Source of the DNA: Fagopyrum homotropicum | Taxonomy: Eukaryota; Streptophyta; Magnoliopsida; Caryophyllales; Polygonaceae | Length of the DNA: 64,000 nucleotides | Direction: 5' to 3' | Assembly (NCBI GenBank): GCA_033239125.1 | Contig: BSWB01000001.1 | Span: forward strand, 141,561,981 to 141,625,980 | Shown here: piece after piece, positions 34,767-45,915 of the stretch | Numbering within the stretch: position 1 is the first letter of the stretch | Layout of the letters: each line of letters opens with the position of its first letter | Program-made: the position numbers and the translations under genes | The notes under the pieces: generated by a model | Told to the model about the DNA's origin: nothing | Databases searched by the model: none | What the model saw: the letters and a program-made list of their open reading frames with translations, nothing else

Positions 34767-35806
34767 AATAACCCCATACTTGCCACTTGCTTGTCCCTAA
34801 GCAAGGTCTTTCAAAGCTTTAAATCTCAAGTTAGGATGAAATATGTGTACCTTCTCATAACAAATCTTCTTTGGATGAATGTGCCTTCTAATCAATAGAT
34901 CATTCTCAAATCTTGCTTCATTCGTTTATAAGACTTTCATATACATAATCAAAGAGTAAAGAGTAAAGAAAGCTCATGAATCAATCAAACCTCCATGTAA
35001 ACATCATAACCTTCAAACATTATCAAAATCAATCATAAAAAACTTCAATTTAGATCACCAAGCCATATAACATTCTTTTGATCTTAAGGACTTTCAAACA
35101 AGGTGTAGAATGCGGAAAGGGAAGGAAAACTTTAAGGAATGTGGTGCATGAATCCGGGAAAGTGGATAACTACTCTTTTCTTCTTCTCTTGCGGTTTCCG
35201 CAACACTTTCAACTTAGAGCTTCACTCTTTCTTTTCATTTTTCGACTTTACTTTTGGAGTTATGGATAGAGGTGCACAAAAACCGAAGCCTAGGAGATTG
35301 GCGTTTCTCAATTTTTATGAGATGCCTCAAACCCTTAGCGCACATACCATAATCCGCTAGGAATATCGCTCAATCTGACTTTGGCAAGACACAAACACCC
35401 GGCTATGTGAATGGTGCCGAGTTACTCATCATCATGATTGACTTCCCCAAACCTATAATTTCTTTCTATTCCTTTGAATGCAAAGTATTGCTTTCATGGC
35501 CCTCCCACATCAAACATGCCTTTTTCATTCAACTCCTCCAAATTCCCGGATAGGTAAAGGAGGTCATTATTTCAATAAGGGGCTAAATGATCAAAGAAAG
35601 AAGAAAGAAAATCGAATTGCCTTAATCATCTCAAAAAGAAGCATAAGAACTTATTATGTGATTTCAACCTTAATTCCTCAACATGATTTAAGTAACATTC
35701 ATCACATTATGAAATTTGCAAAAGAGAGATAATCAACTCATCCAATTTCTTTTCAATTCACTATTCGTTTAAGCATGCGATTGTCATCAAAACTCAATTC
35801 ACAAGT
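34767..35806 (-). other. Residual 3' internal region of element C
   Basis: No gene is seen. It corresponds to the noncoding stretch between ORF3 and the 3' LTR in B and D (42.6-43.6 and 54.3-55.3 kb). On the minus strand it ends with a CTTGCTTA-type hairpin and the caagtatggggttatt tract. The left-over junction with the truncated LTR is at cacaagt|gcgtaaaag. Confidence 0.75.
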
Positions 35807-36323
35807 GCGTAAAAGATTATGGCTTCAAAGTGTGCGTTAAAAGATTGCCAAGATCACGGTCGTGGAAGGGTTCCACGCCCGTAATTTAGAGCGTGGAATT
35901 GGGTCACGGTTTGTCACAACCCTCCACGGCCGTGTAAGTTGCTGGAATGCACCACGCTTCTCTTGCCAAGGTTCCACGGCCGTGGACTAGAACGTGGAAT
36001 CTAGTACGGCCGTATTTTAGAGCGTGGTTTAGAGGTAGATCGTAATTTCCTTAGCCTCGTGCTATTCTTCAAGTTAGCACCATCCTTAGCTCTTAGAGAT
36101 GTCCTCAATCCTTGGACATGCTCACTCTAACTCCATTCTCTCTCAATCCGTTCAGAATTAGCTCTTAATTGCCTACAATCAACACAAAGCTTATGTAGAC
36201 CTCTATATCGACAAAATAGATAAACTAACTCACAAATACTTCAATGCTTTATCAATGAATACCAAAGTAGATGAAATACACTTAGAAAACGTGCCTAAAA
36301 TATCACAATATTTCATGCTAACA
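35807..36323 (-). repeat. Truncated 5' LTR of element C (517 bp)
   Basis: It matches 34250-34766 almost exactly and includes the palindrome ccacggccgtgg at 35974-35985. Its downstream part (U5 side) is deleted. Confidence 0.88.
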
Positions 36324-37417
36324 TAGTCCGGTCCCGATCATTCTCGGAAAACCGTTCCTTGCAACATCCGGCTGTATAGTCGATTGCAAGAATGCTAGAC
36401 TCGCCTTTGACATAGGAGAAGAGAAGGTAGAGTTCGTCCTTTCCACTTTAGTGAAGGAACCAGCCTTCGATGAGGATATATTCAATATCCATGACGAAGA
36501 GCTATCTAGAGAGGAGGTAAGTTCCATTCTCTTCAAAGATCCCTTGGAAAAAGTTCTTTCTATGAGCATTATGGATATAGGGGGAAGAAGAGGAGTGCAA
36601 TGAGGCAATTGAAGCCTTAGAGAAACAAAAAGAAGTGTATGAAGAAGAGTTCGAGAAACTCCACGATGAGTCAGAAAACGTACGGATCCACGGTCAGACA
36701 GCCTATTCCACGGCCGTGGAATTCACCAACACAAGCGTGGGGCATTCCAGTAAGTTACACGGTCAAAACCACGGCCGTGGAGAAAACAGAGGCACCGTAA
36801 TTACTTTCCACGCCCAAAATCACGGCCGTGGAGAAGGCAGGGGTGCCGTAATTTTGGGTGAATCTGAAGGAAATTGTGTTTCCTCCACAACTTCTCTTGA
36901 TTCTTCTCCAACACCTTCTACATCCTTAGACACTTCTAAGGAAACATCGGGTACTCCTCAAGAGACATTAGAGACTCCGATAGTGATGGAATTGAAGCCA
37001 CTTCCTACACATCTAAGGTACGCATTTCTAGGACCTAATTCTACCTTTCCGGTAATTGTTAGTTCCGATTTGAGTATTGATGAACATAGTAATCTTATGG
37101 TTGTCCTTAAGAAACATAGGAAAGCCTTAGGATATACTATAGAGGATTTAGTAGGAATCAAACCTTCCCTATGCATGCATAAGATCTTAATGGAAGAGGA
37201 CTTTAGAACTTCGCGACAACCTCAAAGGCGGTTAAATCCGACCATGAAGGAGGTTGTCAAGAAGGAAATTTTTAAACTACTCGATGCAGGTATCATCTAC
37301 CCTATCTCCGATAGCAAGTGGGTGAGTCCCGTACAAGTGGTTCCGAAGAAGGGAGGAATGGCTGTCATCACCAACAAAAACAATGAACTCATTCCTACAC
37401 GAACCGTAACAGGATGA
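36324..37417 (+). pseudogene. Protease end, palindrome-encoding linker and RT N-terminus of element B
   Basis: It resumes the protease coding sequence after element C. A frameshift occurs near 36580 (gataggggg against gtagggg in D). From 36635 the frame encodes an acidic stretch and then a linker made of the DNA palindromes (STAVEF, NHGRGENRG, NHGRGEGRG). Exact ccacggccgtgg sites are at 36708-36719 and 36769-36780. A Ser/Thr-rich segment and the RT entry region (KALGYTIEDLVGIKPSLCMH, RRLNPTMKEVVKKEIFKLL, VPKKGGMAVI) follow. It ends at TGA 37415-37417, where D has Trp. Confidence 0.8.
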
Positions 37418-37420
37418 CGG

Positions 37421-39781
37421 ATGTGTATAGACTACCGCAAGCTAAACAACGCGACGAGGAAGGATCACTTCCCACTACCCTTCATCGATCAAATGCTTGA
37501 AAGGTTAGTACAACATTCACACTTTTGCTATCTTGACGGTTATAATGGTTTCTTTCAGATCCCGATACACCCGGATGATCAAGAGAAGACCACGTTCACG
37601 TGCCCGTGGGGTACGTTTGCCTATAGGAGGATGCCGTTCGGGCTTTGCAACGCCCCAGCCACCTTTCAAAGGTGCATGATGGCCATCTTCTCGGAATTTA
37701 TAGAGGAAATCATGGAGGCTTTTATGGATGACTTCTCCGTTTATGGTTCCTCTTTTGACAATTGTCTTTCTAACCTTGCTCTTGTATTACAAAGGTGTGA
37801 AGACACTAACCTAGTTCTTAATTGGGAGAAGTGTCAATTTATGGTAAAAGAGGGCATTGTATTAGGACACTTGATCTCTAGTAGAGGGATTGAAGTGGAT
37901 AAGGCTAAGATAGAGACTATAGAAAAGCTTCCTCCCCCAACTTCGGTGAAAGGGATAAGAAGTTTTCTAGGACATGCTGGATTTTATAGACGTTTCATAA
38001 AGGATTTCTCTAAAATATCAAAACCGCTCACTAATCTATTGATGAAGGATGCAGTTTTTGATTTCTCGCAGGAATGCTTAGATGCGTTCAATAAGATTCG
38101 CGAAGCTCTAATCTCAGCCCTGATTATCCAACCTCCGGATTGGAATCTTCCCTTTGAGGTTATGTGTGACGCAAGTGACGTAGCCATAGGTGCTGTGCTT
38201 GGGCAAAGAAAGGAAGGACGAACCCACGCTATCTATTACGCTAGCAAGACGCTAGATGAAGCGCAGCTCAACTACGCCACTACAGAAAAAGAATTCTTAG
38301 CAATTGTATATGCAATTGACAAATTTCGCTCTTATCTTGTAGGTGCCAAGGTGATTGTATACACGGATCATGCTGCGATCCGGTATCTACTTGCAAAGAA
38401 GGATGCGAAGCCAAGGCTAATTAGATGGATTCTTCTCCTACAAGAATTCGATCTAGAGATCCGCGACAAGAAGGGTTCGGAAAATTCTGTTACGGATCAT
38501 TTGAGTCGTCTAACACATCTAGAGGACGACCATCTACCTATAGATGACTCCTTTCCGGACGAGCATTTACATATCATAGAGGAGTGCATCGACGTGATCA
38601 CCAAAGGTAACGAACCATGGTTTGCTGATTTTGTTAACTATTTGGTTTGTCAGGAATTACCACCCGGATTGTCCTACGCACAAAGAAAGAAGTTCTGTAA
38701 GGATGTTCGGGAATACTTTTGGAATGAACCTCTCCTCTTTAAGAGAGGTTCGGATGGCATTATTCGGCGATGTGTGCCGGAAGATGAGATGCAAAGTGTC
38801 ATCCGTCATTGTCATTCACTACCTTGTGGAGGACACGCTAGTTCGAACAAGACTAGCGCTAAGGTATTGCAATCTGGATTCTTTTGGCCTACTCTATTTA
38901 AAGATGTACAAACCTTTGTTTTCTGTTGTGATGCTTGTCAAAGAACAGGGAATATATCTAGGAGGAATGAGATGCCTCTCAACAACATCCAAGAGGTTGA
39001 GATCTTTGACGTTTTGGGAGTAGACTTCATGGGACCTTTCCCATCATCTTGTGGAAACCAATACATACTTTTAGCGGTGGATTACGTTTCGAGATGGGTT
39101 GAAGCAATTGCCTCTCCCACCAATGATGCCATGGTAGTGGTTAAGTTCTTTAACAAGACCATCTTCCCACGATTCGGGACACCACGGACTATCATTAGTG
39201 ATGGAGGTTCTCACTTCATTGCCCGACGCTTTGAAGCTCTTTTAGCTAAGTATGGGGTGACTCACAAGATCACCACCCCTTATCATCCACAAACTAGTGG
39301 ACAAGTGGAGATCTCAAACCGGGAGATCAAAGGAATCCTAGAGAAGACGGTTTCAAGGACAAGGAAGGATTGGTCTTTGAAGCTAGATGACACATTATGG
39401 GCGTACCGGACTGCATATAAGACTCCCATCGGAACAACGCCATACAACCTTGTGTATGGGAAGTCTTGTCACTTACCGGTAGAGTTGGAGCACAAGGCGT
39501 ATTGGGCAATAAAGTGGTTGAACTTCAGCATGAAGGAAGCGGGAGAGAAGCGTCTCTTGGACCTCAATGAGCTTGAAGAACTTCGCTTGAACGCCTACGA
39601 AAACGCCAAGATCTATAAAGAAAGAGCGAATCGTTGGCATGATAAGCATATCATCCCAAAGGACCTCAAAGAAGGAGATCAAGTTCTCCTCTTTAATTCA
39701 AGGCTTCGTCTCTTTCCAAGTAAGCTTAAATCTCGTTGGACTGGACCTTTTCTAATCAAACGTGTTTTTCCCATGGTGTAG
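37421..39781 (+). pseudogene. RT-RNase H-integrase of element B
   Basis: The 786-codon frame begins just after a Trp-to-stop change. RT motifs are CIDYRKLNNATRKDHFPLPF, YLDGYNGFFQIPIHP, RMPFGLCNAPATFQ and the catalytic FMDDFSVYG. RNase H has CDASD, the Glu of TTEKEF and YTDHAAIRYL. Integrase has the HCHSLPCGGHAS...CDACQRTG zinc finger and D,D,E in GVDFMGPF, ISDGGSHF and GQVEISNREIK. A C-terminal RWTGPFLIKRVFP segment then breaks off through a one-base loss near 39770; the lost tail is still readable out of frame to about 39890. All catalytic residues are present. Confidence 0.9.
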
Positions 39782-39894
39782 TTGAAGTATGGAGTGAAAA
39801 GGGCGGAAGCTTTAAGGTGAACGGTCAACGACTCAAGAAGTATACACCGGAACTCCAAGCTGAAGAGTTCGCGCCCACCGAACTCGAATAAGTG

Positions 39895-40744
39895 CGAATT
39901 TGGTCTAGCTACGGACCTTAAATAAAGCGCTTCTTGGGAGGCAACCCAAGGTATTGCATTTACATTTTTGTTTTTGATTCATAGCTTAGAGTAGTTTAGA
40001 CGTTTTTGTTTTGTTTTGTTTTGCCTTCGATGCCTTCCGGTATGTTCGTGTTTTTGGATGTAGGATCAGTGGAAAAGAAAGGGGAATGGAAAAGCTTGAA
40101 GAAAATTGACAAAACTTGGACTTTGACACATTACAGAGAGTTCCACGACTAAAACCACGGCCGTGATAGCTACAGTGACCGTAATTTTCAAAAGCCTGAG
40201 AAAAATCACCAAAACCACGGTTCCGTACAAAACCACGGCCGTGGAAACCCCCGATAGACCGTGATTTTCAAAAATTTTTACGGCCACTATAAAAACCACG
40301 TTTCTTCACAAAACACACAAAAAAATCCCAATTCCACGCCCTATTTCGCCGATTGCCTTCCCCCTCTCTCAAATTCTCATTCGTTAATCGTTTTTAACGA
40401 TTCTTTGACCAAAGTTGAAGCAATTCCCGTCACCTACAAGATCCAAGCAACGATTCGAGCGGCAAATCACCAGAGAAGACATAATTCGGATTTCAAAATC
40501 CGAAAACCTAGGTTTTTCATTCCTTCTTTCTCTTTGTCGATTCGGCTTCGTTTTTGCTAGAATTTTTAGAAGAATTGATTGGAATTGGACTGAAATTAGT
40601 CTAGGGCTGCTTTCTGTTGAGTTTGGTACAAATCTGCTGAGTTTTGAGAATTTGCGTAACGAATCACGGTCTCTGGGCATTCCACGGCCGTGGAACCTGA
40701 AGAACAGACCGTGGTTTCTAACAGAAATAGATCTCGTAAGGAGA
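39895..40744 (+). promoter_or_regulatory. Palindrome-rich pol-ORF3 spacer of element B
   Basis: No gene is seen. It starts with the conserved cgcttcttgggaggcaaccc phrase also found after integrase in A and D. It then carries a palindrome module (40133-40262, exact ccacggccgtgg at 40233-40244) and another exact site at 40682-40693, about 50 bp before the ORF3 start. Between them is a pyrimidine-rich leader-like sequence. It may be the promoter or leader of a subgenomic or spliced ORF3 RNA. Confidence 0.5.
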
Positions 40745-42274
40745 ATGTCTCAGAGAAACAAAAAGAGGAAAGACAATACTTCTTCCTCTTCTAGAGCACC
40801 ACCTGCTGAGCCCCCATCACCCCCATCACCACCATCACCACCTTCCCCTAGGATCCCTACTATCCATGAGGATTACCTCGATGCTTTAGAGAGGATCCAT
40901 AAGCGAGCTGTCATAGGACCTAGGTATCTACTACTTGAGGAGTTAGAGCCTTTGCATGTGGTAGGGGATCTCACTTGGCTACTAGATAGAGCCGGTTTGG
41001 TCATCTTCTCCGCTATTCGAGAAGATGCATATGAGGAGATTACTAGGGAGTTCGTGGTCTCGTTTGAGCATAGCCACGTTGACAAGACCGTTTCTTTCCG
41101 GCTGATGGAGAGAAACTATGAGTTTTCTATTAGAGAGTTTGGAGCCTTCTTTGGGTTCCATGAGACCTTCAATGGTCGATTCCCTAGTGGCGTGTACGCC
41201 AAGGATTTTTGGGAGAAGATAGCTATGATATACGCCAGCAAGGACCATTGGCAACCTGCTGATACCAAGGCTAGGTTGATCTATCACCTAGCCTTGAAGA
41301 TTGCCCATAGAGTACTTTCTAAGTGTCTCTTCCCTAGGACGGAGACACCTCAGAAGATCAAGACGGATGAGTTGTTTTTGCTTTAATGTATGCTGTACGG
41401 TAGGCAAGCTGACTGTGCCACCCTCTTAGCTTCTACTATGAGCAAGCTAAAGAACAAGAGGGCCGGCAACATTGGATATGGTGGGATGGTCACCCATCTT
41501 GCTAGGAAGTTAGGGATACACTTCTCCGCGTGCACCCGCATTGCAGCTAGACCTCTAGGACTTCAGAGCCTCATGACTAGAGGCATTATCTTCCCTAGAC
41601 ATAGAGGTCCACCTACAGCTGCCATGCCTTGGGAGAGTAGGACAGGTAGAGGGATTGCATGGCTTCCTGAGTATTCCATTATGGCTGGACGCCATAACTG
41701 GAAGGAGACATTCGCTGCTATGCATGCAAATAGACTAGTAGCACTGTCCTACGTTCCCCCTGAGCCACCAGTTGTAGAGGAGGAGGAGATGGGAGGGGAT
41801 GGCGAGTTTGAGGGAGGAGGAGATGATCATGATTTTGGTACCTTTCCGGATCAGCTGGACGCAGTTCATGACCTTCCTAGACACTCTCCCCATCCCGCTA
41901 GAGCTTCTGGCTCTTCCTCTCGTCGTCCTAGTGTGAGCGAGAGACCTACATGGATGGCAGATCCTCCTTCACGGTATAATTCTCAGCCGGAGTGGATGGG
42001 AGCTCCACCACCTTGGCATGCATAGCCGCCACCAGCACCAACACCGTCAGACGCACCGACATGGTACAGCCAGCCACCCGGATGGTATGAGCAGTTGCCG
42101 GAGTGGGCCACCGATCTTTCCAGCAGGGTCGGAGCCTTGGAGATCCGTGCAGATGCTAGGGATGCACGAGCCGCCGATCATGACCGCATGATGAGAGATA
42201 TTTACCGCCAGCAGTTTGGGCGGAACTATGATCCCGGCTTCTTCCCGTTTCCACCTCCACCGGCACCTCAGTGA
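40745..42274 (+). pseudogene. Athila-type third ORF of element B (two stops)
   Basis: The frame starts MSQRNKKRKDN, with a basic stretch that could be a nuclear localisation signal. A Ser/Pro-rich run follows, then the conserved domain (VIGPRYLLLEELEPL, FSAIREDAYEEITRE, VSFRLMERNYEFSIREFGAF, TPQKIKTDELFLL, AMPWESRTGRGI). The tail has an acidic patch, W-rich PP-W repeats and a short heptad-like segment (LSSRVGALEIRADARDARA). In-frame stops are at 41383-41385 and 42023-42025. It is about 509 codons if these are ignored. The family resembles Athila ORF-1 by eye. There is no signal peptide or membrane segment. Confidence 0.75.
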
Positions 42275-43635
42275 GGATGATTGATGATCCACCGTTCTAG
42301 CTACTCCACCACCGTCTTGTGAGTCAATTTTCTTTCTTTCTTTTTCTTATTTTCTTTTTGAACATTAGGGACAATGTTTGTTCCAAGTATGGGGTGGGGT
42401 GTGACTAATCGTTTGTAATAACTCTTACTCACTTTGTATGCTTTGATCGAGAACACCTTGCATGTTTCATTCCATTGTTACACGTTTCATTATCACATTG
42501 CATGAAAAAGCTTTTGAAAAACCCATAAAAATTGAAATTTTTTTGAAAATTTGTGCTCCTAAGGATAGAGATGACTTCTATGATAATCACTACTTGTCAA
42601 TTAAGTTTTGATGACAATCGCATGCTTAAACAAATAGTGAATTGAAAAGAAATCAATTGAGTTAATTATTCTTCTTTTGCAAGTTTCATAATGTGAAGAA
42701 TGTTACCTAAATCATGTTGAGAAATCGAGGTTGAAATCACATGATAAGTTCTTATACTTCTTGTTGAAATGATTAAGGCAATTCGATTTTCTTTCTTCCT
42801 TCTTTGATCATTTAGCCCCTCAATGAAATAATGACCTCCTTTACCTATCCGGGAATTTGGAGGAGTTGATAGTTGGCATATTTGATGTGGGAGGGCCATG
42901 AAAGCAAAATTTTGCATTCAAAGAATAGAAAGAACTTATAGGTTTGGGAAAGTCAATCATGACGATGAGTAACTCGGCACCATTCACATAGTCGGGTGTT
43001 TGTGTCTTGCCAAAGTCGGATTGAGCGATATTCCTAGCGGATTATGGTATGTGCATCAAGGGTTTGAGGCATCTCGCAAAATTGAGAACCGCCAATCTCC
43101 TAGGCTTCGGTTTTTGTGCACCTCTGTCCATAACTCCAAAAGTAAAGTCGAAAAATGAATTGAAAAGAAGAGAGCGAAGCTCTAAGTTGAAAGTGTTGCA
43201 AAACCGCAAGAGAAAAAGAAAAGAGTTAGTTATCCACTTTCCCGGATTCATGCACCACATTCCTTAAAGTTTTTCCTTCCCTTTCCGCATTCTAGACCTT
43301 GTTTGAAAGTCCTTAAGATCAAGAGAATGATATATGACTTGGTGATCTAAATTGAAGTTTCTTATGATTGATTTTGATAATATTTGAAGGTTTTGATGTT
43401 TACATGGAAGTTTGATCAATTCATGAGTTCTCTTTACTCTTTACTCTTTGATTATGTATATGAGAGTCTTATGAACGAATGAAGCAAGATTTGAGAATGA
43501 TCTATTGACTAGGAAGCACATTCATCTAAAAGAAGTCTTGTTTTGAGAGTGCATCCATATTTCATCCTAACTTGAGTTTTAAAGCTTTTGAAAGACCTTG
43601 CTTGGGGACAAGCAAGTGGCAAGTATGAGGTATTT
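42275..43635 (+). other. Noncoding 3' internal region of element B with two PPT-like modules
   Basis: No gene is seen. Near its start is a module at about 42366-42415 (acattagggacaatgt, then caagtatggggtgggg). Near its end is a perfect CTTGCTTG-GGGA-CAAGCAAG hairpin (43597-43616), then caagtatgaggtatttt up to the LTR. The roughly 1.2 kb between is conserved in A, C and D, including a phrase with actcggcaccattcacat that is very similar in all copies. Confidence 0.65.
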
Positions 43636-44096
43636 TGTTAGCATGAAGTATTGTGATATTTTAGGCACGTTTTCTAGATGCATTTCATCCATATTGGTGT
43701 TCATTGATAAAGCATTGAAGCAATTGTGAGCTAGTTTGTCTATATTGTCGATATAGAGGTCTACAAAAGCTTTGTGTTGATTGTAGGCGAATAAGAGCTA
43801 AAACCGAACGAATTAAGAGAGAATGGAGATGGGTTGAGCATATCCAAGGATTGAGGACATCACAAATAAGCTAAGGAAGATGCTAGGATGAAGAATGACA
43901 CAAAACAAAGGGAACTACGAGCAACCTATGCTTCCACGCTCTAAAATACGGCCGTAATGAAGTCCACGCTCTAAACCACGGCCGTGGAACTTGGCAACAT
44001 GAGCGTGGAGCATTCCAGAGAGTTACACGGTGTAAAGTACGGTCGTGGAAGTTGTGAGGAACCGTGATGGAATTCACGCTCTAAACCATGGGCGTG

Positions 44097-45813
44097 TGTT
44101 AGCATGAAATATTGTGATATTTTAGGCACGTTTTCTAAGTGTATTTGATTCATATTGATAGTCATTGATTGAGCATTGATACATTTGCGAGCTAGTTTGT
44201 CTATAATGTCGATATAGAGATCTACACAAGCTTTATGTTGATTATAGGTGATTGAGAGCTATTTTCGAACGGAATCGAGCAAGGATGGAGTTGTTGAGCA
44301 ATGTCCATGGATTGAAGGCATTTCTAGGAGCTAAGGGAATGCCAACTTGAGGAATGCACGAGGCTAGGGAAGAATCACGTTCTTGCCCTAAACCACGCTC
44401 TAAAATACGGCCGTATTACTTTCCACGTTCAGTTCCACGGCTGTGGAACCATGGCTAAGGAAGCGTGGTTCATTCCAGCAACTTCTACGGCCGTGGAGAA
44501 GATGGTTCAAACCGTGTTGATTTCCACGCTCTAAATTACAGCCGTGGAACCCTTCCACGACCGTGATCTTGGCAATCTTTTTCGCCATACTTTAAGCCAC
44601 GATCTCTTACGCAATTGGACCGGGCCGATATTTTATCTTACACTATAAAAGGACGGACGAAGGGAGATTCCGTCACCTCCGCTTAGACCTAGTTTTACGC
44701 ATACACTTGCGCTTGGAATTGCCCTAATTTTGCACTTGGCGGAGATTTGATTGAGAGATTTTTGGCGCATTGTTACTGGCGATTTCCGGATTGACGGAAG
44801 ATCGAAGATTCGGAAGATTGTTCGCAAGGAGATTTCGCTTCTTGCTTAGGTTTGATTTAGAAGACGGATTGACATCCCGTTCTTCCTTCTTATCTACGAT
44901 TGTGTTTGTTTGTTCTATTCCGAATCTAGTGACGATATTTGTTCTTGATTGTGACTTAGAGATTGGTTTGAAGTTTATTGAAGGTTTTCGGAAGTTTTCA
45001 TCTTTCAATCTTTTAATTCTTGAATTTGATATCAATATGACTATTGTTGGCTAAAAACCCTTAACAATTCTAAGGTGAAGGGTTGATAGTTGTGGCTTAG
45101 ATGATGATAGATCGTTTGTAAACAGATTGGATCCTGAGAGTTAGAGAGAATCGCCGACGAACCCTAATCCACGGTCTGTTCTTGAGCTTCCATGGCCGTG
45201 GAACTCAAGAACTAGCCGTAATTTTGTGTTAAGTCACGAACTTGCTTTTACTTTAATCCAAAGTTAAAGATTTGCTTTAACTTAGTCTTGGCTTGCCTTT
45301 TCTAGGTGGTAGTGAAGCCTCAACAACCTCTACCTCGATTGTGAGTGTTACAACCTTAATCGATTTAGTTAGTCTTGATCCTTGGATTACAAGTTTGGGT
45401 ATTTGACGTTAATTCTCATCTTTAGAACCTTTCTATATTGAAGCCTCAACAACCTTTATAGAGAGTGTCTTGTAGGTGAGTCATATAAGGTTTTTGGAAC
45501 TTCACCGTACGATTACCTTACATTAGCATACCTTTGCAGATCTTAACTCTGTCCTTATATCATTAGTATATCTTGAATCGATTACCACAACTGGATACTT
45601 GGATCTTTAGGATTGTTGTTTTCCCAATAATTCGAAAAGCTTCTTACATTTACTTGCTTGATAACCTACAACTGAATTTGTTCCCCCCAAATCCCTGTGT
45701 TCGATACTCTGGAATTCTTGCTCATCTATATCGATCCGTACACTGCGGGTTCGCTTGCTTGATTTCTAGTTTTATATTTAAAGCTTATTTGCACGCACGC
45801 TAAGTGGCGAACA
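44097..45813 (+). repeat. 5' LTR of element D
   Basis: The TG...CA ends are shared with B and C. The palindrome module at 44370-44570 has degenerate forms such as ccacggctgtgg and ctacggccgtggag. TATAAAAGG is at 44644-44652, followed by a gagattccgtcacc leader. A lone ttccatggccgtgg lies further downstream near 45190. Confidence 0.9.
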
Positions 45814-45819
45814 AGTTTT

Positions 45820-45837
45820 TGGCGCCGTTGCCGGGAA
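45820..45837 (+). other. Primer binding site (tRNA-Asp) of element D
   Basis: TGGCGCCGTTGCCGGGAA matches the tRNA-Asp 3' end except at one position and starts six bases after the LTR. Confidence 0.9.
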
Positions 45838-45915
45838 TTTGGTCTAGGCCGAATTCAGTTTTCGGTTGTCAAGCTTGGGAGCTTCTCCCATGTTATTTGA
45901 TATCTTTTCAAGTGC

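Larger units (their letters stand above)
33080..36323 (-). mobile_element. Athila-like deletion derivative C (3.2 kb), inserted in the protease gene
   Basis: It has TG...CA ends of the B/D type and an imperfect target duplication, tagtt (33075-33079) against tagtc (36324-36328). On the minus strand it consists of the first 517 bp of the 5' LTR (36323-35807), then about 1 kb of the noncoding 3' internal region (35806-34767), then a complete 3' LTR (34766-33080). Everything from within the 5' LTR to beyond ORF3 is deleted, so it has no coding capacity. The two overlapping LTR segments differ at only about four positions by eye, so the insertion is young. Confidence 0.85.

Noticed and set aside
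37984..38187. Minus-strand ORFs inside RT/RNase H (also 49696-49944, 47866-48378)
   Set aside because: Antisense shadows of well-supported pol genes.
40745..42274. Envelope glycoprotein gene
   Set aside because: The position fits env-like ORFs of Athila, but no signal peptide, membrane segment or Cys pattern is seen.
45573..45803. LTR-encoded 76-codon ORF, also at 56837-57067
   Set aside because: Present in both LTRs of D only by duplication; no domain, and it ends at the LTR edge.
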